From contig CAIWUU010000053.1 of the NCBI GenBank assembly GCA_903915955.1, forward strand, positions 1 to 35,543: a DNA stretch of 35,543 bases, in the 5' to 3' direction. Origin of the DNA: an uncultured Chlorobiaceae bacterium (lineage in GTDB: Bacteria > Bacteroidota > Chlorobiia > Chlorobiales > Chlorobiaceae). A program made the position numbers and the translations under genes. Numbering within the stretch: position 1 is the stretch's first letter; each line of letters begins with the position of its first letter. Below the pieces are notes generated by a model. The model was not told where the DNA came from. It saw only the letters and a program-made list of their open reading frames with translations, and searched no databases. Below are positions 19,907 through 27,528 of this stretch, one piece after another.

Positions 19907-20227
19907 CTATTGCATTTTTTCTTTGTGCCTCAAAAGCTGACGACTCAATGCTTCAACACAAGTATCAATCGTCTGCTCATAGGCAGCACCAGCCTCCTTC
20001 GCTACAAATACATTCTGCGGCACACTCACGGTTATTTCTGCAATCTTATTTTTTTCAAAATCATTCTTCTGATGATCCAGAATGACATGACAACTGATTA
20101 TACCCGGAAACACCCTGGTCAAGGTGAGTACGGCATTGCGGGCATACTCCTCTATGGTACTGTGATTGCTGGAATGGCGCAAAGTGACGGTAACATTGAC
20201 CGTATCACTGGCAACAACTTTTGTCAT
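19907..20227 (-). CDS. hpf: Ribosome hibernation promoting factor (HPF/RaiA, short form)
   Basis: A 106-residue protein of the HPF/YfiA/RaiA family, which binds the 30S decoding region and converts idle ribosomes into a stored state. The sequence has the expected beta-alpha-beta-beta-beta-alpha pattern: VNVTVTLRHSS, the helix STIEEYARNAVLTL, HVILDHQKNDFEKNKIAEITV and a long C-terminal helix. It lacks the C-terminal dimerisation domain of long HPFs, so it is the short type. GGAGA six bases before the ATG at 20227 supports this start over an upstream in-frame one. It precedes hprK, an order like the hpf-ptsN-hprK clusters of Proteobacteria but with no ptsN between. Confidence 0.9.
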   Translation of the reverse strand: MTKVVASDTVNVTVTLRHSSNHSTIEEYARNAVLTLTRVFPGIISCHVILDHQKNDFEKNKIAEITVSVPQNVFVAKEAGAAYEQTIDTCVEALSRQLLRHKEKMQ

Positions 20228-20307
20228 AATAGTCTCCGTTGAAATAAGTTGAACGTAAAGAATGAACAAGACTCCGACATCAAGGGGAATCAGAGCCCTC
20301 TGTAGAC

Positions 20308-21318
20308 TTATGCGTTGGGATGCGCTTTAAGGTAAACCTCCTTCAAGCGATCAAAGGTAACATGAGTATATATTTCGGTGGTCGAAAGATTGCTGTGCCC
20401 CAGCATTTCACTGACACTAGTAAGATCAGCTCCACTATTCAGCAGATGTGTGGCAAACGAGTGACGCAACAGGTGAGGATTTTTCTTTTTCTGCTCAGTA
20501 ACTGATTCGAGATATTTTCTTGTCAATCTCTGGATAAGCATGGGATAAAGCTTTTTGCCCCTTTTGGTTATAAAAACATAAAGCGGCGATAGCGCCTCCT
20601 CCCCCTCCACTATTCTAAAGAAGTTTCCCCGGACTTCAAAATATTTTTTAAGCGCATCAATGGTTGGTTGCCCAACAGGGACGATTCTCTGCTTCCTCCC
20701 TTTTCCCGTCAGCTTCACATACCCGCCCGCAAGATCAAGCGCATCCATCGTCAATCCTGTCAATTCAGAAAGCCGAAGACCACTGCCATACAGCAACTCA
20801 AGAATACTCCTGTCGCGTTCATAGACAAAAGATGCCTCAAGGGCACCTTTTTCCATAGATTGAACCTGATACAAATTGGATGGCAGCACTTCGTTAAAAA
20901 GCTTTTCAGTCTGCTGCTCAGTCAAAAAGGCCGGAACTCGCTGTGGATATTTTGGGGAAACAAGAGAGGAAAAGGGAGAACGTTCAATAGAGCCGCTCTC
21001 CTGCATGTATCGGTAAAAACTTTTTAATGCCGCCAGTTTTCTTGCAACCGATCTCTGCTGTACCCCCCGTTGCATCAGTGCACCCATAAAAAGCCTTACA
21101 TCAACAGTCGTTACCTGCGCAGGTTCAAAAGCACTCAAATCATCAAGTCCAAGATGCTGCAAAAGAAATGAAAAAAACTGCGCAAGGTCAGTTCTGTATG
21201 CAAGAACCGTATTGGGCGATAAATTCTTGCTGCAGGTGAGCTTGCCAAGAAAATCTGCCACCGGAAGAGAGCTATCCCGAAAAATTGCTGGTAAAGGAGA
21301 TATCAAAGAATCCTTCAT
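20308..21318 (-). CDS. Tyrosine recombinase of the XerC/XerD family
   Basis: A 336-residue site-specific recombinase. The N-terminal SAM-like DNA-binding domain (about 15-110) is followed by the catalytic domain with all six residues in place: Arg182, Lys206, His282, Arg285, His308 and the nucleophile Tyr317. Xer enzymes resolve chromosome dimers at dif with FtsK. XerC and XerD cannot be told apart reliably by eye; length and the even, core-gene context argue against an integron or phage integrase. Its ATG overlaps the stop of the preceding gene in an ATGA, so translation is coupled. hpf follows after 80 nt. Confidence 0.92.
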   Translation of the reverse strand: MKDSLISPLPAIFRDSSLPVADFLGKLTCSKNLSPNTVLAYRTDLAQFFSFLLQHLGLDDLSAFEPAQVTTVDVRLFMGALMQRGVQQRSVARKLAALKSFYRYMQESGSIERSPFSSLVSPKYPQRVPAFLTEQQTEKLFNEVLPSNLYQVQSMEKGALEASFVYERDRSILELLYGSGLRLSELTGLTMDALDLAGGYVKLTGKGRKQRIVPVGQPTIDALKKYFEVRGNFFRIVEGEEALSPLYVFITKRGKKLYPMLIQRLTRKYLESVTEQKKKNPHLLRHSFATHLLNSGADLTSVSEMLGHSNLSTTEIYTHVTFDRLKEVYLKAHPNA

Positions 21319-22178
21319 AAAAGTGCGACACAAACGAGTTCCTCTTTCTCTCTCACATAATACAGATTATCACTCTGAATCAAAAAGTTGTTCAGGCATG
21401 GCTTGTCAACACTCTCCTCCATACAATCGTCATAGACAAGATGAGCCGCTCGCCAGACTCGAAGCGAAGAGCGCCAGAGAGCAGTCAACGGATAGAATTC
21501 GTGTAATGCAACAACCGTCAAATCACCATAAACAAGAGACTCACATCGGCTTCTCTCCGACACATCAAATTTCTCCAATGCAAGTTGCTCTTGAGCAATG
21601 CCCTCCATGACAAACCCTGGAAGAGTAATCCTCTGTCGCACCTCTTCGGGAACAACCTTTTCTCTGAGAGCATTTACCCGGGCGCTGTCGAAAGAAGTGT
21701 TGCTGCTCTCTGCGCCAGTAAGGGGATCAACACAAAAAAACTGACGTTCAGGAAATCCGCCAAAAAGAGAAGTTTTACAGACAAGAAACTCATCCCCCAA
21801 ATTTGCAATAAAACTGATATCAGAGCGTGACCACACCACACTGCCTCTCCTGAAATCCACCGCCCAGACTCCCTGATGTTCCGGACTATACTGCTTATAG
21901 GCATAACAATAGCCAAGCCCGCCCCGGGTTGTGTCAATTCCTGTGAACCAACCATCTCCGGCAGATATGCTCTGTACAGAATCCATCAAAGGATAATCAT
22001 CACAAAAGACTCTTCCCGTCGGGGGTTCAATCCCGAAAAACAACGACTTCCTGTTGGCAGCACAACGCTTCTGCCCTATCAAGTCGCCGCTATCGGTAAA
22101 CATCATCTGCCACACAAGCGAGCCACGACCTGCGTCAAACCGCCAGCGAACGACGAGCTGCTCTTCCTGATTCTTCAT
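21315..22178 (-). CDS. Uncharacterised beta-rich protein (possibly DUF4905-like)
   Basis: A 287-residue protein I cannot assign with confidence. It has no signal peptide and no membrane segment. Short blocks such as [15 protein letters not shown] and [12 protein letters not shown] resemble strands of a quinoprotein-type beta propeller, and the overall look recalls DUF4905 proteins of Bacteroidetes and Chlorobi; that label is from memory. It contains ten or so cysteines but no metal-binding spacing that I recognise. It overlaps the upstream methyltransferase gene and the downstream recombinase gene by four bases each (ATGA both times), so the three are tightly coupled. Confidence 0.75.
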   Translation of the reverse strand: MKNQEEQLVVRWRFDAGRGSLVWQMMFTDSGDLIGQKRCAANRKSLFFGIEPPTGRVFCDDYPLMDSVQSISAGDGWFTGIDTTRGGLGYCYAYKQYSPEHQGVWAVDFRRGSVVWSRSDISFIANLGDEFLVCKTSLFGGFPERQFFCVDPLTGAESSNTSFDSARVNALREKVVPEEVRQRITLPGFVMEGIAQEQLALEKFDVSERSRCESLVYGDLTVVALHEFYPLTALWRSSLRVWRAAHLVYDDCMEESVDKPCLNNFLIQSDNLYYVREKEELVCVALL

Positions 22179-22882
22179 TGTCGGGTCATCTTGTAAATAT
22201 TCACCGCCACAGGCATTGATCCTCCGGAATACTTCCTTGGAGAGGATGTTATGGTGAAATGATTTTCGGCAGCCAACTCAAGAAACTGCTCCGCCATTCT
22301 TCTGCGAGGATCAGCAAGATAGGCCACACCACCCGGTTTCAACAATTTATCGATCGCCGTAACAACAGGAAGCAAATTCACCCGTTCATAGAGCACATCG
22401 GCTGCAAAAAGCAGATCAAACTGCTCACTGCACTGCACCAGCCGCCAGTCGAGCCTCTCGCAGGCAAGCGTCACCCTGTTTTTCAAGCCGTTGTAACGGG
22501 CAAAGCGAAGCGCCTCTAGGGAGTAGTCTGTAGCGAGAACACTTGCACCGTTCCATGCAGCCACAACCGAGACCATACCCACGCCTGACCCTATTTCCAC
22601 CACACGGAGCCCCTCAACCGAAAGCTCCTCAGCAATAAATGAAGAGAGTGTGACTGCCGACGGCCATATTTCCGCCCAATAGGGCATCTGCTCATCCTTG
22701 ACAAACTCTTCTGGTGATATTCGATCAAGCAGCGCATAACTGTCGAGCACACTTAAAAAACTGAACGAGTGCCCTCCAAAGGTATAGATCGTCTCACTCA
22801 AATCATACTCCTCCGCCAACGCCTTATAAAGCAAGGGGAGTTCAGTGCTCTCCGTTTCGCGCGATACCTGCATAATTGCCAT
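22175..22882 (-). CDS. Class I SAM methyltransferase, METTL/Methyltransf_16-like
   Basis: A 235-residue Rossmann-fold methyltransferase. Motif I is VVEIGSGVGMVSV at about 94-106, with the ribose-binding Asp119 in ATDYS. The block PYWAEIWPSA at 67-76 and the DVLYE motif near 162-166 are typical of the METTL21/ETFB-lysine methyltransferase branch, which mainly modifies protein lysines. The target here is unknown. It is the first gene of the long minus-strand run; queF diverges 115 bases away. The start codon gives MAIMQVSRE; a second Met at codon 4 is an alternative. Confidence 0.88.
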   Translation of the reverse strand: MAIMQVSRETESTELPLLYKALAEEYDLSETIYTFGGHSFSFLSVLDSYALLDRISPEEFVKDEQMPYWAEIWPSAVTLSSFIAEELSVEGLRVVEIGSGVGMVSVVAAWNGASVLATDYSLEALRFARYNGLKNRVTLACERLDWRLVQCSEQFDLLFAADVLYERVNLLPVVTAIDKLLKPGGVAYLADPRRRMAEQFLELAAENHFTITSSPRKYSGGSMPVAVNIYKMTRQ

Positions 22883-22997
22883 TGGGTTACTTCGAGGAAC
22901 AAAAACAAAACCATGGTGAAGTTACCGAAAATCACCTTCTCTTTCTATTTTGGGTAAAAAAGAGCTCTATTTCCAGAAACATAAACCCGGTAAGACC

Positions 22998-23345
22998 ATG
23001 AAAAAAGAGATACTCGAACTTTTCGACAATACCTACCCCGACAGAGACTACACCATTGAGATTGTCAACCCTGAGTTTACCTCAGTCTGCCCGATAACCG
23101 GACTTCCTGACTTTGGCACCATTACCATTCGCTATGTGCCGGATAAACGTTGTGTTGAACTGAAATCGCTGAAATACTATTATCTCGAATTTCGTAACGC
23201 CGGGATTTTTTACGAAAATATCACCAACAGAATTCTTGACGACCTGGTCGCCCTTCTTCAGCCAAGATCAATGACGGTGATAACAGCATGGAAAGCAAGG
23301 GGAGGAATCACCGAAACCGTCTCAGTCAACTACAGCGCTCATTGA
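22998..23345 (+). CDS. queF: NADPH-dependent 7-cyano-7-deazaguanine reductase, short (YkvM) form
   Basis: A 115-residue QueF of the unimodular type, which reduces preQ0 to preQ1 in the synthesis of the tRNA base queuosine. The nucleophile Cys31 lies in FTSVCPITG and Asp38 in LPDFG. The QueF motif that binds NADPH reads ELKSLKYYYLEFRN from residue 54, and Glu73 in FYEN is the expected substrate contact. The frame is open 16 codons upstream only to a TTG; this ATG begins at the standard family N-terminus and has GGTAAG just before it. It stands alone, ending in a terminator shared with the convergent pscC. Confidence 0.95.
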   Translation: MKKEILELFDNTYPDRDYTIEIVNPEFTSVCPITGLPDFGTITIRYVPDKRCVELKSLKYYYLEFRNAGIFYENITNRILDDLVALLQPRSMTVITAWKARGGITETVSVNYSAH

Positions 23346-23368
23346 TTAAGCGCGATAAACAAGACAAT

Positions 23369-23401
23369 AAAAAAGCCTCAGAGGATACCTGAGGCTTTTT
23401 T
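23369..23401. terminator. Bidirectional terminator between queF and pscC
   Basis: A perfect 13-bp inverted repeat, AAAAAAGCCTCAG and CTGAGGCTTTTTT, encloses the loop AGGATAC. It gives a U-tract on both strands, 23 bases past the queF stop and 31 bases past the pscC stop. Confidence 0.92.
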
Positions 23402-23432
23402 ATGAGTAAAACAAAACAGAGGAGAGATGCTA

Positions 23433-24074
23433 TCAGAGCTTCTCGTTCATATAGATCATGATGTCATTAGACTCTTCAACCGTTATCCCGGAGCCAGGTG
23501 TTGCCTGCATACGTTTAACGATGACATCAACTTTTCCAGTTTTCTTGTACTTGCTCTTGAAAGCATCCATTGTTGAACCTTGAGTGTGACAGACATTACA
23601 TTTGGTATCAAACAGAGTCTTGGCTGCATTAAAGTCAAAACCGGCAGGTGCTGGTGGAACATTGGCAGATACAACCGGCTTTTCCATATACGCATTCAAC
23701 TCTGCAACAGAACGAATATATTTTCCATCCGTTGTGATTGTACGACCAGTGGTCGACATCAAAAGACCCGATGGCCTGAACCAGAGGGAGGCAAACATAA
23801 CAGCGACAATGGCAATAATGCTCAGCGGAAAACTTAAAAACCACTTTGAACTGATTTTGGCGGACATTTTACCGAGGCCCATAATCGTGAGCGATGCAAA
23901 AAGAATCAATGCCATCCACCCGGCAAATGAACTCAAGGGTGTAGTAATTGCCGAGATATTTTCAGCGGGCAGCTTGTAATCTGTCAAAAATGACAACCCG
24001 AAAAAAAATGTCCCCATTAAGGCAGCGCTACCTGCAGCTACAGCAAGGAGCTTACCATTTGATTTTTTGTCCAT
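23433..24074 (-). CDS. pscC: Photosynthetic reaction centre cytochrome c-551 (PscC, cytochrome cz)
   Basis: A 213-residue membrane-anchored monohaem cytochrome that carries electrons to the special pair P840 of the type I reaction centre in green sulfur bacteria. Three hydrophobic helices (about 8-30, 51-67 and 80-98) precede a periplasmic domain. Its single haem site is CNVCH at 159-163, and Met189 in KRMQATPGSG is the probable second axial ligand. The block PPAPAGFDF near 140-148 and the KYKKTGKV segment match PscC of Chlorobaculum as I remember it. A good TATAAT box lies upstream. No Shine-Dalgarno is obvious. The gene stands apart from the other psc genes, none of which is in the window. 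Confidence 0.93.
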   Translation of the reverse strand: MDKKSNGKLLAVAAGSAALMGTFFFGLSFLTDYKLPAENISAITTPLSSFAGWMALILFASLTIMGLGKMSAKISSKWFLSFPLSIIAIVAVMFASLWFRPSGLLMSTTGRTITTDGKYIRSVAELNAYMEKPVVSANVPPAPAGFDFNAAKTLFDTKCNVCHTQGSTMDAFKSKYKKTGKVDVIVKRMQATPGSGITVEESNDIMIYMNEKL

Positions 24075-24108
24075 GACAGGTAGTGAATTAGGTTAGTGGT
24101 AACCAAAA

Positions 24109-24139
24109 ATTATAGGGAAAGATAAGCATAAATAGTAAA
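24109..24139 (-). promoter_or_regulatory. Candidate promoter for pscC
   Basis: On the minus strand a perfect TATAAT (24114-24109) lies 35 bases before the pscC ATG. A possible -35, TTTACT (24139-24134), is 19 bases further up and matches four of six consensus bases. The leader would be about 28 nt. The spacer is longer than the optimum. Confidence 0.42.
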
Positions 24140-24286
24140 GACGACAAATAGAAACAATAAAAAGGTTGCGTTTCAAGAGCGGAATCGCTCAAATAAGCAA
24201 GAGCCGCAACAAAAAAAGAAATATTCACGTATTCCAACTATTTAGCTACATTGCGTATAAATACCGCAATTAATCATCTTGTCACC

Positions 24287-25846
24287 ATGCTCTCAACACT
24301 CAACGCGGCAGCACTGATCGGTATTGATGCCCTGAAGGTTACTGTCGAAATCAACGTTACAAACGGAATTCCATCCTTTACGGTGGTTGGTCTGCCCGAC
24401 AATGCCATCAGGGAGAGCCGTGAGCGAATAATGACCGCAATCAGAAACTCCGGCTTTACCATCCCTCCGAAAAAAATTACCGTGAACCTGGCTCCTGCCG
24501 ACATAAAAAAGGAGGGGACGGCATTTGATCTTCCGATTGCCATCGGGCTGCTTGGCTCCCTTGATCTTATCAGCAATCGGTTTGAAAACACCCTCATTAT
24601 GGGTGAACTTGCGCTTGACGGCTCACTGAGGAGAATCAACGGAGCGCTGCCGGTCGCCATGATGGCTGGAAAAGAGCAGATAAAGCGGCTGATTGTACCT
24701 TTGGCAAATGCGGCAGAGGCGGCTGTCGCTGTTTCCGCGTTGAGCTGCCCCACCATTGAGGTCTATGGAGTTGAAACCCTGAATGAGACTGTCGCCCTTA
24801 TGGGAGGGACAACTCTTTCAAAACCAGTAACCATAAATGTTGCTGAGCTGTTTGAGGGAGAGCAGGAGTACCCTGTTGACTTTGCTGATATCAAAGGGCA
24901 GGGAGCAGCAAAAAAAGCGCTTGAAATTGCAGCGGCTGGCGGCCATAATGTTATCATGATCGGCCCTCCTGGAAGCGGCAAAACCATGTTGGCGAAAGGG
25001 TTGCCGGGGATTCTGCCTCCACTGGGTTTTGAAGAGTCACTCGAAACCACAAAAATCTATTCGGTGGCAAACCTGCTGGAGAAAGATCGCCCTCTCATGG
25101 TAACGCGACCATTCCGTAGCCCGCACCATACCACCAGCAATGTGGCGCTCATTGGCGGGGGGGCAACCGCAAAACCCGGTGAGGTCAGCCTTGCCCATAA
25201 CGGTATTCTCTTTCTCGATGAACTGCCTGAATTCAGCCGCAACGCCCTCGAAGTGCTCCGTCAACCCCTTGAAGATCGGGAGGTGATTGTCTCCAGAATT
25301 GCCATTACCACAAAATATCCGGCAGGCTTTATGCTGATTGCTGCCATGAACCCCAGCCCTGCAGGAGCGCTGAAAGACCGTGACGGAAATCTGACCGCCC
25401 CGCCAAGGCAAATCCAGCGCTATCTTTCAAAAATTTCCGGCCCACTGCTTGACCGTATTGATATCCATATCGACGTACCAAAAGTAGATAACGCCAACCT
25501 CTTTGCCTTGTCAAGCGCTGAAAACTCGGCAACTATTCGCCAGAGAGTAATCGCTGCCCGAGGCATCCAGAAGAAAAGATTTGCATCAACAGCATCACCC
25601 CAAATTTATACCAACGCCCAGATGAGCACAAGACAAATCAGGGGATTCTGCCGCCTCGACAAGGAGAGTTCACAGAAGCTGATGGATGCCATGAACCGCA
25701 TGAACCTTTCGGCCCGCGCTCACGACAGAATCCTCAAGGTAAGCCGTACCATCGCCGATCTTGACAGCTCTGAACAGATTGCCATGAAGCACCTTATCCA
25801 GGGCATTCAGTACCGCAACCTTGACAGGGATTTCTGGAGTTTCTGA
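24287..25846 (+). CDS. comM: YifB/ComM family Mg-chelatase-like AAA+ ATPase
   Basis: A 519-residue ATPase of the ComM family, whose characterised members are hexameric helicases that promote branch migration during natural transformation. The N-terminal ChlI-like domain (about 1-170, GIPSFTVVGLPDNAIRESRER) precedes the AAA+ core. Walker A is GPPGSGKTML near 227, RSPHHTTSNVALIGGG lies near 283, Walker B is ILFLDELPEF near 307, and the C-terminal Mg-chelatase domain follows. In many homologues a Cys-rich loop follows MNP; here it reads MNPSPAG and has no Cys. The start is the ATG at 24287; a TTG 12 codons upstream is possible. Its presence alone does not show competence. Confidence 0.95.
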   Translation: MLSTLNAAALIGIDALKVTVEINVTNGIPSFTVVGLPDNAIRESRERIMTAIRNSGFTIPPKKITVNLAPADIKKEGTAFDLPIAIGLLGSLDLISNRFENTLIMGELALDGSLRRINGALPVAMMAGKEQIKRLIVPLANAAEAAVAVSALSCPTIEVYGVETLNETVALMGGTTLSKPVTINVAELFEGEQEYPVDFADIKGQGAAKKALEIAAAGGHNVIMIGPPGSGKTMLAKGLPGILPPLGFEESLETTKIYSVANLLEKDRPLMVTRPFRSPHHTTSNVALIGGGATAKPGEVSLAHNGILFLDELPEFSRNALEVLRQPLEDREVIVSRIAITTKYPAGFMLIAAMNPSPAGALKDRDGNLTAPPRQIQRYLSKISGPLLDRIDIHIDVPKVDNANLFALSSAENSATIRQRVIAARGIQKKRFASTASPQIYTNAQMSTRQIRGFCRLDKESSQKLMDAMNRMNLSARAHDRILKVSRTIADLDSSEQIAMKHLIQGIQYRNLDRDFWSF

Positions 25847-26022
25847 GCCCCGACGCCTCCCCTGCATACGCCAGCATAACCCTTCCGGAAAAAATCGAAC
25901 AGAAAAATACTGTAGGATATTCCCTGGCAAACATGAGAGAATTTTTCCCTCTCTTGCCTATATTTGAGTTCAGGTTCATTTCCGGTACATCCTGTAACAA
26001 AAACAGATCAAGGAGACTTTTC

Positions 26023-27333
26023 ATGAAAGAGAGGGGGAAATTCAGATACGCACTGCTGCTTGCAGGCTCTCTGGTCACCGCAGCACCAGGCTTTGCCGCA
26101 GAGAGTGCTGATACACGCATCAGTCGTCTTGAACGGGAACTTGCTGACCTGAAAACAGCGGTAAACAGCAAAAATGCCGCCATTCAGGCACCGTCGACAA
26201 CCGAACCCCTCTCTCCGCCTCTGGTTTCAACCGCTTCCGGCACCAAAGTTCAATTCTACGGGTTTACCCGTTTTGACATCTCTTATGATAGCGGAAAAAT
26301 TAATCCCGGGAATATTGCGCTGTGGGCGTGGCCTGAAGCTCTGAACAATAATGATGCCGAATGGAACCTGACCGCAGGAGCAACCAGACTCGGATTAAAT
26401 CTCAGCGGCCCTGACACCGAGAAGATCAAGCTTACAGGCAACATCGAGTTTGACTTTCTTGGTGGCGGCACTGAAAACAACATGAATCCCCGGATGCGAC
26501 ACGCGTATCTCAAGGCGTTTTGGCCAACAGCCGACTTCAGCATTCTTGCTGGCCAAACTTGGGATGTTCACTCCTCACTGATACCCATTGTTGACGATCC
26601 GGCAATCATGTGGGCTTCCGGGAATATCGGTACCCGCCATCCGCAGGTACGGGTTACCAAAGGATTTGCAGTTGGCAAAAAAGGGCATCTTGAGGTAGCA
26701 ACAGCGGCAGCAAGAACAATCGGCTCTACAAACAATTGGGCAAGCACATGGAATACCGATCCCGGCAAAGATGCAGCTCTACCCACCATCCAGGGAAGAA
26801 TTGCATATTCAGCGCCGTTGCTTGTGAGCAATCAGCCAGCAACGCTGGCAATCTCAGGGCATTACGGTCAGGAGGAGTGGGATACGGATACAATCGGCAC
26901 ACATAAAACCCTTGACTCATGGTCATACAATCTTGAGCTCACCATGCCGATCTGCCCCAAAATGACCATTGCCGGAGAATATTTTACCGGTTCCAACCTC
27001 GACGATTACTGGGGTGGAGTGGCCCAGGGAGTAAATAACAGTTTGATAGCTGATCTCAGGGAAATCCGATCCACTGGCGGCTGGGCTGCACTAAGGTTCA
27101 ATGCAAACCCTTCAACCTCTTTGAGCTTCGGAGCAGGCATAGACAACCCGCATGATGATGATCTGGCTCTCAATGCACGCTCACAGAACCAGACAATCTT
27201 TGCCAGTGTCGTCAACAAAATAACACCAGGCTTGATCCTTGGCTTCCAACTCTCAGAGTGGAAAACCGACTACAAGGGGGCTGGCGAAAGCAATGCACTC
27301 CGTGCCCAAAGTTCATTGACCTATAAATTTTAG
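26023..27333 (+). CDS. Outer-membrane porin, probably DcaP-like
   Basis: A 436-residue outer-membrane beta-barrel. A signal peptide (to about Ala26, in GFAA) is followed by a short coiled coil (ADTRISRLERELADLKTAV), a proline/serine linker and then amphipathic strands from VQFYGFTRFDISYDSG to the last residues SLTYKF. The terminal Phe is the usual signal for BAM-mediated insertion. Signal, coiled coil and barrel in this order resemble DcaP-type trimeric porins, so that is my best family guess; the solute is unknown. The ATG has AAGGAGA eight bases upstream, which decides it over an open 30-codon extension. It follows comM by 176 bases and probably has its own promoter. Confidence 0.88.
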   Translation: MKERGKFRYALLLAGSLVTAAPGFAAESADTRISRLERELADLKTAVNSKNAAIQAPSTTEPLSPPLVSTASGTKVQFYGFTRFDISYDSGKINPGNIALWAWPEALNNNDAEWNLTAGATRLGLNLSGPDTEKIKLTGNIEFDFLGGGTENNMNPRMRHAYLKAFWPTADFSILAGQTWDVHSSLIPIVDDPAIMWASGNIGTRHPQVRVTKGFAVGKKGHLEVATAAARTIGSTNNWASTWNTDPGKDAALPTIQGRIAYSAPLLVSNQPATLAISGHYGQEEWDTDTIGTHKTLDSWSYNLELTMPICPKMTIAGEYFTGSNLDDYWGGVAQGVNNSLIADLREIRSTGGWAALRFNANPSTSLSFGAGIDNPHDDDLALNARSQNQTIFASVVNKITPGLILGFQLSEWKTDYKGAGESNALRAQSSLTYKF

Positions 27334-27528
27334 GCCACCCCACTGAAGAAATGAGCCTGACTCAACATGGCAAAAACCAAGCAAAAGTGCTCTCTGAAAA
27401 GAGGGCCCTTTATGGGTGTAGAAGATGATTCAACTTCTTCTTGAACTTATTATTATAACAGGTATCATTGAAGCATTTGCAAAAGCCAAAAAGTGCCCCA
27501 TCATCCTGACGCAGAAAAGAGCTTTATG
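27334..27528. other. Gap between convergent porin and sppA genes
   Basis: A 195-base gap. A short imperfect hairpin, GCTCTCT and AGAGGGC around 27391-27408, is followed by CCTTT and could be a weak porin terminator. A 48-codon frame starting at 27425 with a hydrophobic N-terminus overlaps the end of sppA; I do not regard it as a gene. Confidence 0.35.

Noticed and set aside
20308-21318. Tyrosine recombinase as a marker of an integrated element
   Set aside because: It lies inside a core operon with coupled translation, there is no tRNA or direct repeat next to it, and its form is that of a housekeeping Xer protein.
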